The position numbers were made by a program, and so were the translations under genes. From Laccaria trichodermophora (taxonomy: Eukaryota; Basidiomycota; Agaricomycetes; Agaricales; Hydnangiaceae), in the NCBI GenBank assembly GCA_018417955.1, contig JACTVC010000023.1:963116-1027115 (forward strand): a DNA stretch of 64,000 nucleotides, written 5' to 3'. Positions 21,758-32,469 of the stretch are shown here, piece after piece. Numbering within the stretch: the stretch's first letter is position 1; every line of letters starts with the position of its first letter. The notes beneath the pieces were generated by a model. That model saw only the letters and a list, made by a program, of their open reading frames with translations. It had not been told where the DNA came from and made no database searches.

Positions 21758-24380
21758 ATGTTCTCGCCAACATACCCCAGGTCGCGGCGGCGACTCGTGG
21801 GACAGAGGCTGCTCTATGGGATATCGATATTTGCCAGTCTGGGCGTGTTTCTGGTGAATCGTTACGCTCATGTTCTTCTGATTCTACTCATACTGGAGTA
21901 AAGTTCGGATATGACCAAGGGTTAGTCCTGGTTCTTGCTTCGAGCCACTTTTGTCGCTCATTGGCTGCCAGAGTCATGTCAGGCATTATTACTGGGCCCC
22001 ATTTCATCAATTTTTTTGACCGGCCAAGTGCACTCCAAGTTGGGACGATTGTTGCAGTTCTTGAGATAGGGGCGTTTGGTGTGTTAAAGCATACGACCTA
22101 TATTTCTCAAAACTTAACGCTGCTCCAGTGACATCCTTAGCGGCAGGTAGGGTGGGGGATAGTATTGGCCGAAGAGGAACCCTTTTTATGGGGGCCGTCA
22201 TCTTCACGGTGGGCGGTGCTATCCAGACGTTCACGGTTGGATTTTGGACGATGGTGGTTGGCCGAGTAGTGAGCGGTTTTGGAGTGGGTTTACTTTCGTG
22301 AGTTTGTATCCTTTTCGGACAAGGTATCTGCTGAACCACGTAGAACTATCGTTCCTATATACCAAAGCGAGATATCACCGCCTGATCACGTAAGTCGTCA
22401 CTAAGCTCCACATATCCTCTCTAACGATTTATAGAGAGGAGCCCTGGCGTCCGCCGAATTTACCTGCAACATTGTTGGTTACGCCTTTTCTGTGGTTCGT
22501 ACGTTCACTCGCTCTTTGGACTCTTGCCCAAATTTCCTTTCAAGTGGACAGACTACTTTTGTTCGTTTATCGGTTCTAACCTAGCCTGGCGAATCCCCCT
22601 ATCCCTCCAATCCGTTATCGGTGCGATTCTTGCTGCAGGGTCGTTACTACTCCCGGAAAGTCCAAGGTGCTGTATCAATTCTGGAGCCACATTTTGTATA
22701 TTTCGCACTTATCTGCTACATCTAGATGGCTTCTCGATAACGACAAAGACGATGAAGGTATGCAGGTCCTTTTAGATTTGCAGGGAGATTCGAGAAATTC
22801 GATCGCTTTGGAGGAATTTAAAGAGATCAAGGCCAAGGTCGTCGCCGAGGTAACATCAGGCATTCGAGTCCCGTGGTTGACCCGCTGATTTCTATACTCA
22901 GCGGGAATCTGGTGAAGGCCGGTCATACACTGTGATGTGGAGAAAGTACAAGCGACGCGTATTGTTGGCAATGTCTTCGCAGGCCTTTGCCCAACTTGCA
23001 CGTGACTCCTATCAGTGTTTTTTCGGTTTACTGAAACGCCCGCACACAGAATGGAATCAATGGTATGTTCCTCACTAGTCAACTCGAGGAGGAGCTCGAT
23101 GTCCCCTCCTAGTGATCTCATATTATGCTCGTGAGTCAGCAGTAAAAGCGTACATCTTGGATACCCTTTAACACATCATTTATAGCTCGTGTATTTGAAG
23201 GCGCGGTTTTAAGCTTGATATGATAGATACCGTTTTTCTAACTATTTTCAGAGGCTGGCTGGCTAGGCCGCCAAGCGATCTTAATGACGGGGATCAATTC
23301 AATTCTATACATTTTAAGCACGCTTCCGCCGTTGGTATTATTTCCATCTCCATGGTCCATCCATAATCTGTATCCTAGGTGGTATCTAGTTGACCGATGG
23401 GGGCGTCGGCCCATTCTCCTTTCAGGCGCTACTGTCGTATGGCCTCCGTAGTCATTCTGAACTCCTTCTAACCCGACTTTCTGCTAGATGGGCCTTGCGC
23501 TGTGCGCAACGGGTTACTGGATGTATCTGGATGCCTCATGGACACCGACAGCCGTCGTCTGTAGCGTTATTATCTTCAACGCAGCTTTCGGGTATAGGTA
23601 CGACCCTGCCTCCCTGATTGTTCAGCTGCTCTCTTACTTCAGAAATTTCTAGTTGGGGTCCATTACCGTGGTTATATCCCCCTGAGGTTCGTCATATTTC
23701 AACCTACTCACGTTAGCTGAATGTTCCCAGATCATGCCCTTGACATTCCGAGCCAAGGGAGTGTCTTTGTCAACGGCTACGAACTGGGCATTCAATTGGA
23801 TGGTCGGCCAGACGACTCCGTACCTCCAAGAGGTGATTCAATGGCGACTTTACGTTATGCATGGTTTCTTCTGCGCGTGCAGCTTTGTACTTGGTGGGTT
23901 ACTTCGTTCTTGCCGCACCACAAGCTGATATTCAGACACGTTGGACTTACCGCAGTATATTTTCGTAAGTGCCTTATTTTGATCCAATCGTCTGACGCGC
24001 ATATTGCCTTTAGTATACCCGGAGACGAAAGGCGTACCACTTGAAGAGATGGACGCTGTTTTTGGAGAAGGTCCGAAGTCTCGTCTTTCAACTCGTTCAG
24101 CGTATTCATTACCTATGTAGGTCTCAAAGATCATATCCCACTAAGCACATATGACGATCATGACTCCGCCTCTGGATCAATGCGCGACTTCTACCCACCG
24201 AAACCTCGATATGGACGTGACACTTCGGAAGGTTGGCGGTGGGTCCGACAAATATTCGGAAGAAATAGAGCAGAGAGGGAGGCAGAGTTATACGAGCCTC
24301 TTGCAGCAGGGGGTGCTGAGCATCATGGTGAAGCGGAGCTTTCCAGTGTGCTGGAGCACAATCGCAGGAGGGAGTTATAA
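21758..24380 (+). CDS. MFS sugar (hexose-type) transporter
   Basis: About a dozen exons. Exon 1 (21758-21853) gives MFSPTYPRSRRRLVGQ and TM1. A 17-nt exon (21904-21920) encodes FGYDQG. Motifs follow in family order: GRVGDSIGRRGT (loop 2-3), GRVVSGFGVGLLSTIVPIYQ, the central PESPRW with LLDND after a splice, then QLNGIN...ISYYA, DRWGRRP, and PETKGVPLEEMD at the end of the 12-TM core. A cytosolic tail follows (RDFYPPKPRYGRDTSEGWRW) and ends RRREL at TAA 24380. The protein should lie in the plasma membrane and move hexoses with protons. Several introns are short and phased correctly. No disruption is seen. Confidence 0.85.
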
Positions 24381-25218
24381 ACGCACGTATTTTATTTGTA
24401 TGTACTCTTTTTTGGCTGTGACTACAATTTTTCGCTTTTTTTTTTTTTCATTTTTCAGGGCCGTCTTGTTGGACCATTCAATATTCAATGCCAAGAATCT
24501 GTATGCACGGATTTCGTTGATGTCAGCGATGAACTTCCCGGCATTTATGAAAGATGGTACCACCCCGAGGGTGGTACAAATTCCACTTGACAAGCTTCCG
24601 CGTCTGCTGCCAGCTTCAGAGTGTGATGAGTTTCTTTTCCTCCATGTACCTCCGAAAATAAAACCGCCAATTTGGCCGCTTCCAGGGTCGGCAGAAAGCC
24701 TTCTCGACCTCTCGGTCTCGATTTAGACCGCCAAGAAAAGACCCCGCTACTAATGTGCGAGTATTTATCCAAGTTTCCGTCAGTCCCTGCGTGGTGCGTT
24801 AGCCTTTCGTTAAGAAACTCTGTCAACTGCATGGCCAACGATAAGAAGCGATTTCATAGCGGTGGCCTTGCGTAGCTCATGGGGGGGGATTTTCAACGGC
24901 ATTAGAATTGGAGACTTGTGCGAGGACGATTTCCGACTTGGGCGCCAAGTGCAGGGACTTCCCCTTTTTGTCAGGCGACCGCTTCGGCAGGAAGCGAATT
25001 GGAGGGCCACAACCCTGACAAATTTTCTTCCATCAACGCCGTGTGTTATTTAAAACCAAAGGGAAGTCAGGCAGCGGTCCGCCAGATCGTTGCAATAATC
25101 TATAAAAGCAAGAGCGACACGACATTGGTTCTTCAGTCGAATGCACCGTCACTTACCATCTTCCATAGCACACACACTCTTTTAATCACCCACCCGAAAC
25201 CCCGTCGCTCATTCAGAC
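24381..25218. other. Intergenic region with hydrophobin promoter
   Basis: A run of T (about 24436-24447) lies early. The last 150 bases hold the TATA box and CA-rich leader of the hydrophobin gene. There are no convincing frames. Confidence 0.4.
25101..25108 (+). promoter_or_regulatory. TATA box of hydrophobin gene
   Basis: TATAAAAG lies 118 bp upstream of ATG 25219, the usual arrangement for strongly expressed hydrophobin genes. Confidence 0.6.
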
Positions 25219-25797
25219 ATGTTCTCTCAAGTCCTCTTCGTCGCCACTGCCCTCGTTGCCTTTGTCGCTGCCTCCCCCGTCCCCGGGATCGAAAATTCTT
25301 GCAACACTGGCTCTATGCAATGTTGTTAGTTCGAACTCCCTATCTCTCCACCGCGAGGCATGGGTCTGATTTCTTTTCTTAAAAACAATTCTTTTGTAGG
25401 CAACCAAACCTTTGCGTCTGACTCGGACCAGGCCAACGTCTTAGCTTCCCTTTTGAACATCAACCTCAGCCAGTTCACCGGTCAAGTTGGTACTAGTTGT
25501 ACTCCCATCAGCGCCCTCGCTATCGGCCAAGGTGGCAGCTGGTAAGTTGTCCTGTCTATTTTCCCTGATACATTCTCATGACGGTGATTCTACCAACCAG
25601 CGCTCAGCAACCCGTTTGCTGCGACGGGAACACTTTCCGTACGTTTTTTCTTTTCTTTCATATCTGCCCTTCTGAGCTTAGTCCCTCCCTTTCTAGATGG
25701 CCTCATCAGCGTGGGCTGCTCCCCCGTTAACGTCAATCCCCAAATATTCCCCATCTCGGGTCAAAGGATGGCCATCGGCGCCATTACTGTCTCCTAA
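25219..25797 (+). CDS. Class I hydrophobin
   Basis: Four exons: 25219-25324, 25400-25541, 25601-25638 and 25697-25797. All splice phases agree and the product is 128 aa. A signal peptide covers about residues 1-19 (MFSQVLFVATALVAFVAAS). The mature protein has the eight-cysteine pattern: C-x6-CC (SCNTGSMQCC), then a single C in GTSCTP, C-x5-CC (SCAQQPVCC) and a final C in SVGCSP. The spacing is that of class I. The protein would be secreted and assemble into amphipathic films on hyphae or fruit-body surfaces. An unspliced reading would give the wrong end; the first intron splits a Cys codon of the CC pair. There are no odd features. Confidence 0.92.
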
Positions 25798-26693
25798 ATA
25801 CTTATTATACTTAGTTCAACTAATCATCATTTTTTTCCGTTGGATCGATGCAAGTAATTTTCTTGGCGGAGTGTGCCAGTCGATATTCTGTTGTGAAGTG
25901 AGAATAATGAGTCAGTGAATGAGGTTCAACGGCAAAAAAAAAAAAGACAAAAATAGTAAGTTCTGTACACGTGCAGTCAATGAGCGCCGTCGTTGCTTGA
26001 GTAACGGATATTGCATACAGTCGAGGATTCTACTAAGCGGTTTTCATTCCCTTTATGTTCAACAATGCTTCCTTTTGAACGTATCACCGAGGTTGAGGGG
26101 CGCCGTCGTCAGGAGCGAGCTCAAAAATGCTCGTAAGGTATTTCAACTCAGTTTTATGGAGTGCGCAAGGAGTGCGTGCATAATAAGAAACGTTCCGGGG
26201 ATGGCTCCCTACTCATACCTGTGTCCAAAATTTTAAATAAATAATAATAAATAAAGAAAGAAGGGAAAAAAAAGGGAAGAAAAAGGGAGGGATTTGGCTG
26301 ACCAAGGTATGGTTTGAGCTGATATTCAGGCAGCCTTCACGAGCTGGTCAGCTTGTGCGAACTCAGACGGCGAAACGAATGGTTGGTTCTATTTGGCATC
26401 AGCATAGCCACGGCAGTAGTGAACCTAATAAATATTCACTAGCGAGTTCACTACTTCGTGTGGTACCTTCCAGTGGCTCCCTCGCACTAAAAAAATTCAG
26501 CTACAATTTAGGTGTATATATAAGCAAATATACAAATTTCTATGCCTTTCCATGGCATATTGAGCAATACAGGTCAGTTTTCACTACTGAATCACATGTG
26601 CAGCGCTTAGATAATTTGTGAATCACGCGGATGCTCATTTCGTCACCTGCTCACTCTCGTCATCACCACTCCAAGTCTCTCCAAATCAGCGAA
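25798..26693. other. Intergenic; short inverted repeats with CAGTAGTGAA
   Basis: CAGTAGTGAA at 26414-26423 faces GTTCACTACT at 26446-26455 (hairpin) and TTCACTACTG at 26580-26589. An A/T and G/A-rich stretch lies at 26230-26290. No gene is seen. Confidence 0.5.
26686..26693. repeat. Target-site duplication, left (TCAGCGAA)
   Basis: TCAGCGAA directly abuts the left terminal inverted repeat. The identical octamer follows the right terminus at 29532-29539. Confidence 0.85.
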
Positions 26694-29531
26694 CACCTCA
26701 GGCCTGACGCTTCTGAGTGACAGAAGGCCTCAGAGGCCAATTCTTTTGATGGTGGTAATTGGCCTCTGGGGCTATTTCCGCTCTATCACTGCGCTTCCAA
26801 ATCCAAATTTGGTTGCTTCTTAATAACATCTAAAAATAGCTCGAGCGTCAAGGTGACACTGTCGGCCACTAGTGACTGAAGCGCTAGCTCTTGGCGCCAC
26901 CGATCGTCAGGATTCCTCGCACCCTTTCCTCCCGCTCAGCTTGCGTGCCCCATTTCAGGTATTTTTTTGGTTCATCTACTCGTCTCATTGACCAGCAGCC
27001 AGCTACGTAGTAGGATCCAGACTAAAAGAATATTTTCGCGTCGAAACCTCCTCAAAAACCACAGCCAGGACTGACATTAATATTACTGCATTTCCCCTCA
27101 CCTCCTGGCTCAATGCATGAAACATGGATCACATATGTAAATTCAATCTGTGGCCAACCCACCCCCATCGTCATTGGCAATGAATTTGAGAACCGAATGT
27201 TCAAGAAAATGTCAAACATCTGTTCTGTTCCGGTGCCTATTGTGCTTCGCTAGCAGCCCCTCACCAGAAAATTAGGAGCGCTATTTAGAAGCAATCTTTA
27301 TATAGCTTCAATATCAAAATTTACCAACATTTGAGAGTGACCTTTCCTTGTTCAATGAATGATTCTGAACTCACCTCCTGATGTCCTATTAGGCAGCTGA
27401 CAGGGTACAACCAGAGAAATGCTCCCCAACATCCTAAAATATTCAGTGACTGTAGTAATATAATTATAAGTCGAAGCGGAAAGGATAAATGCCAATGGAA
27501 TTGCACTCGAGCACTCGAGCTAAGTTGAGTCACGAATTTTCAAGTTGGAGACATCTATTACTCGCCATAATGCAAATTCGGCACTATCAAGCTCGAAATT
27601 TGGAGCTGTGAGGGATGGCGTATGAGGCTGTCGAAAATATAAACACACTCCAAATGTATACCAGAATAGAGACAGGATGGAAAGGAGATGGATTGTGGAA
27701 ATGACTCGTGCCCACTCTAGACTACGATTTTTGGTTTTCTTTTGGGTCTGTGCTTCTCCAAATACCTTTGGACATCTCAAACAAAATGCCGTTGTGTGCT
27801 ACAAGAGTTTTGAGATCTTTTCCTGCAGAATTCACAGCGGGGGAAAGATTTTCGTCATTGTCATGAAACTTCTTTATTTGTGCGTTTTCTCCTTCAACCT
27901 AAACGAGAAAATTATGAGTATTGGCAATTATGTAGCTAAAAGTGCGAAGAATATCTCTACCAAATTAATTTTAAGATGGCGTGAGGGAGCAGTCCAAGCG
28001 AGTCACATCTTGAGTTTTCTGGAGTAAAAGTCAGACAAGACCAAAGCCATCGGAGGTTGCCAAACATTATCGTCGTAAGGACAGTAAAGACACTTTCATC
28101 CTACAGCCCCACACCTTCGTAACAGTCATCCTAAATCAAAGTGAACTTGAGCCCAGATTGATCCTATATCTCTACGAGGCTAACATTAGTGTTGTCCAGG
28201 GGATATGAATGGCTTTTATGTTTATGCTTATCCACATAGCACTGAAATCTCCGCTTCGTCATTTCCACAAATTTGGATTCCACATCCAGTTGGACTACAG
28301 AACAGGAATACAACGGATACAATTTACAAGTGGTATAGTGACATCCACCTAAAATCTATACATTCTTAAGGAGAGGGCTTAGAACGGGGGGGAAGGTAAG
28401 TTATCGAGGGAGAGATATCGGTACGAGGAATCCTCACTCGTGAACTTCAACTCGCCATGCATTCCTTCCGTAACCTAGACCTCCAAAACGTGGTTGTGGG
28501 GAGGGATAGTGGGGTATGGCTCAAGTGGAGGGTAGCGATACTGCTAGGAACTGGGAAATGATTCCGAAACTGCAGAAAGAAGTGTACGTTAAAATGAAAG
28601 CTGACAATTCAGATCCTGGAAAAGGGTACTCACGACATTCAAAAAACCCTCTCGCTAACTCCCTCGGAAAACGCTATTCAGCGGCTGGCATGGGGGGTAT
28701 CGCATGGGGGGCATCGTGATGGGGAAATATATGGTCGGGCGATATATCGAGCCGTCGCTCCCATCGTAATTCAGTGTGTACAAGCGTGGTGGATCTGTAA
28801 TAGTCAAACAACCTATGAGTACTGCATGATCTGGAGACTTGGAATAGAGGATGGAGGGAGGTTGAAACAATCTTGAGCATGAAGGTATGGGTTGCCTCCC
28901 GAACTTTTGCGAGATAAATGGTGGGACTTACCTGCCCAAGTATCTGAGAGTGAATGTTCGACTAAGACCAATCTCGTTGTCCTTTTCCAGTGTTCGTGGG
29001 TGTACGCCATTTTCGAGTGCATAGCACCAGTAGACGGGCCACAAACATATGGCGCACAGGATACGCACTGGTGTTCTAGAGTCAGTGTCTTGATAAACAC
29101 ATGCACCAATACACACCTTATTACCCAGACCGTACTTGCCACCCCTTCCAAAGCGTTCATACACCCGGTCCGCACCATCGTTGCCATTGAGCCTGAGAGT
29201 ATCAAGGAATTGGACAATTCAATATGGTGGATCTTGCCATCCAACGAACTTCTGTGTAAGGAGAACCGACGGGGCAGATATGGGGTCCGCCGGGGGATAG
29301 ACCACAGTTGAAATCGAGTGGCGAGGGTCATGACAGTCAGTGAGCGGAACGAGCGTCAAAAATGCAGAATAGCGTATTGCGATCTGATAGCGATCGCGAT
29401 TTGATGCGGGAGTATAAATAGCCATCAGCACCATCAGCGCTCTGGAAGACCCCCTCTGAGGCCAATTCTCCCCAGACAAAGAATTGGCCTCTGAGGGCCC
29501 AGAAACACGTCAAGGTGCTAGGCCTGAGGTG
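26694..29531. mobile_element. 2.84-kb DNA transposon, hAT-like by TSD length
   Basis: The ends are perfect 12-bp inverted repeats: CACCTCAGGCCT at 26694-26705 and its reverse complement at 29520-29531. They are flanked by perfect 8-bp duplications. Each end also has a subterminal hairpin with arms AGGCCAATT/AATTGGCCT (26732-26767 and 29459-29491), and similarity between the ends extends over about 80 bp. An 8-bp duplication is the rule for hAT and also occurs in P and Merlin elements. No transposase motif was found in any frame, so the element looks non-autonomous although it is as long as an autonomous hAT. It may carry a host-like gene on its minus strand. Confidence 0.85.
28668..29260 (-). 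CDS. Tentative multi-exon gene inside the transposon
   Basis: Minus-strand pieces look coding. One reads NDGADRVYERFGRGGKYGLG. The next is a hydrophobic exon, RILCAICLWPVYWCYALENG, then TLEKDNEIGLSRTFTLRYLG, ending at a clean donor gtaagtcc near 28930. A last piece reads DPPRLYTLNYDGSDGSIYRP and stops near 28670. Acceptor choice between the first two pieces is ambiguous and no start codon is certain. The family is not recognised. It could equally be a decayed gene captured by the element. Confidence 0.3.
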
Positions 29532-30980
29532 TCAGCGAAGGAACCAGGTATCAAAGGTAAGTAACGTGTTTTTTTTCATTTTGTTGCCCAATGTGATGAA
29601 TTCACTGCAGTAAACAACCGAGGCGGCGGTCAGTACGACTGACCCCGCCTCTGATTAACCTCACCACACACAGCTCTTCTCGGCTCTCCCCACCCCCAAA
29701 TCACCTCATTGACCATCTCAGACCTCAAAGTACGATTTCACGCCACCGAACGACCGCATACTGCGCCCCTCCCCGTCTCCACATTGCGAGCATGCTGGTG
29801 CTCTGCCCCTCTCTTCTCTCGGATTTACGGCCTCTCCCACCACTCGTCCCATCGAACGAAACAGCGGCCGTCGCGCCTCTCTATTCGCCATCACCATTCC
29901 CCCTCCCCTGTTCCTCGCTCCATCACAGCGAGGCAGGAGACGCAGTTGGGTGGGCATAAACACAGGCCCAAGTAGCCGTCGTTTGTGTGCACCATCCGCT
30001 GCTAGGTCCTCGTCCCCACCGTCCTCGCCAACACCTCAACCACCATCAAATTCGGACACGAACAACCTTATTTCCGCCTTCTCCCCCCTTTTCATTCCAA
30101 TGCTAATGCCTCAGCCACCCACAGCTCCCCTAACCTGCGTATTCAGACACGCGCGACCGCGCCCCTACCCTCTCTCCCCTTTCCAGTCCAACGCCTCAGA
30201 TCCGTGGCTGACTGTTTCCGCAAGCCATGCGTGAACGCGAGTAGGCGTGCCATGTTGCTCTGCCCACCATTCTTTCTGGTTACCTCGCTACTCAAGTATG
30301 TTACATCAATTCAATATTAAAACATATAAATTTCCGCTTCCTGTTTCTACTATCCCTTCCCTAACATTCAGTACTACAAAGCTTGCAATTTCATATCTGT
30401 GTTTTCAGGCTCCTCCATTATTCTTTTCTGAGGGGCATCGGCATCCCAAATTGGAAGGTCATGTGATTCTTTTGAACTCCGTTCAGTAGTGATCAGTAGT
30501 GAAGCACAGGTATGAGTAGCGACCCCCCGGGATATTTGAACTTCACTGACGTTATTGTTTCCCAGTCACGCTGCCAAGCACGAATACACACTAATACACA
30601 AAACAACTAGTTCTGACGCATGACCGCTTGACTTGCGCTTGACTTGCTCGTACTGACTGCTGCTAAATATTATCTTCCGAGTCGGTAGTAAGTTTTTCTT
30701 TGGCTCCTACTAAACGTGTTTATGACGGTGTTGCGCAGGGCTATCGATGGCACATGTTGAAAATGGAAATTTTCGTGGAGCCATGATCGAAAAGGCATCG
30801 TCATACCAATAATAAATTTTAGCAAGATGAATTTCCCGAGTTGACGTCACTCGTTTTGGGGAATACTTATGAACCCATCGCGCTCGAGGATTTTATACCC
30901 ATCCTTACACGTCGCTAAACACCTTAACTAATCTCCCCGCAATATTTATTATCTTCGATCCAACTTTTGTCTACCCACCA
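29532..30980. other. Gene-free region, pyrimidine rich
   Basis: The first 8 bases are the right target-site duplication. 29650-30240 is C/T-rich with short proline- and serine-coding frames that look like composition artefacts. CAGTAGTGA occurs twice at 30484-30503. The last 150 bases should be the promoter of the phosphatase gene. Confidence 0.5.
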
Positions 30981-32120
30981 ATGCCCGCTCCGCACACCTT
31001 CTACGCAGATGCCGTACTATTTGACATGGTGAGTACGCCAACTCTTTCTTGTGCCTAGGCTGATGTACAATCGCCAGGACGGTACTCTGACCGACTCAAT
31101 CTCCGCAGTTGAATCTGCTTGGGGAAAGGTCGCTTTAGACATTGGGCAGGACCCTTCATATGTCATCGCAGCCACACACGGCAAACGTGCAATCGACAAT
31201 CTCAGCCAATTTAAGCCCCACATTAAGGAGCACGAAATGGACGACGAAGTCACCAAGTTCGAGGAAACAATCCTTTTCTACGCAGATGCGTATCATCGTT
31301 ACGGCCATGGTTCCAAATCCGCCACTCCCGCGTACATCGGCTCTCCCTCCGACTCTCCCTTCAGCTCGGGGCTTGCGACGCCGGCTCTTACCCCCGGACC
31401 TTCATACCCTCCATCACGAGCTTCCTCCATTGGTCATGCCCAGAACCGCCGCCCTTCTTTCAGTCGTCTCAACACCCTCCTTGCGATGTCATCTGTCCGT
31501 GTCCGTGATTACTCGGAGACCTATGAAGGAATCGAAGAGGAGAACCTGGAGCCGATTCAAGAGGTAGAGACCGGGAAAGAGAAGCAAGATAGGCATCTCT
31601 TGGAAGCATGGCAGATTGAAGCTGCGAGCGTTGATCGCTCAGTCCGAATCTTACCTGGTGTGAGACGGATGATGGGCTCTATCCCCGCTGGCCGGTATGC
31701 CGTCGCTACTTCCGGCGCTAAAACATACGGTTCGTCCTGTCTACTATTTATTTTTGCATTCACATTCTCACCACCGCACATTTATCAGCTTACGGTTGCA
31801 TGACGCGCGTGGGCATTACACCCCCGCCCGTAACTATCACTGCAGACGATAAGCGCCTCAAAGCTGGAAAACCAGCTCCCGATCCCTTCCTCCTCGCTGC
31901 CAAATGTCTTGGGTATGACGCCTCCAAGTGCGTCGTATTCGAAGACTCGCCCAGCGGCATTCGCGCTGGCGTGGCCAGTGGAGCTACCGTAATCGCCGTT
32001 TGCACCAGCCATGAGAGGTCAAAGATCGAAAACTGCGGTGCGCATTACATTGTGGAAAACTTGGAGAGGGTCACTTGTGAGGTGGAGGGTGACCAGCTCA
32101 GATTTACAGTTTCGGCATAG
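30981..32120 (+). CDS. HAD-superfamily phosphatase (GPP/DOG-like)
   Basis: Three exons, 30981-31028, 31078-31729 and 31789-32120, give 343 aa. The first intron cuts the catalytic motif: LFDM then DGTLTDS form DxDGT, with the nucleophile and general-acid aspartates. Motif II is ATSGAK, motif III lies in KAGKPAPDPFLLAAK, and motif IV is VFEDSPSGIRAG. This set fits small-molecule phosphatases such as glycerol-1-phosphatase or 2-deoxyglucose-6-phosphatase of yeast. An insert of about 90 residues rich in S, P and acidic residues (YIGSPSDS... to ...VETGKEK) sits in or next to the cap, making the protein longer than the ~250 aa yeast enzymes. The substrate cannot be told from sequence. Likely cytosolic. 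Confidence 0.85.
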
Positions 32121-32469
32121 ATTTTGACATAGATATTAGACGGATACATATATCCATAGATGTTCTGTCTCTTGCGCTACGTAGATTGCAATTTATCATT
32201 GTGATAGTAAAACTCGAACCTCCGATTTCTAGTGACAATTTCTTCGCTAGTCCTCCTTTGCTCATCCTATCCATCGTGAACCAAACCTATAGCCACAACA
32301 GCAGACCCAGCAACAAAAAGTTAACATCCAAAAGCCCCGCTAATACCTAATTCAATTACAGAGCCCGAGCCCATCAACAACAACGGCTTACCCGCCGCAA
32401 CAACAAGTCCACAATCCCAAGGTCCGTTCCAAATATCTTCCTAACTCCCACATCATTACCCCCCACCAC
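32121..32469. other. Convergent intergenic region
   Basis: A CA-rich 3' flank shared by two convergent genes. No feature was seen. Confidence 0.4.

Noticed and set aside
29709..30234. Two proline/serine-rich frames
   Set aside because: They follow from C/T-rich composition and have no domain or splice pattern.
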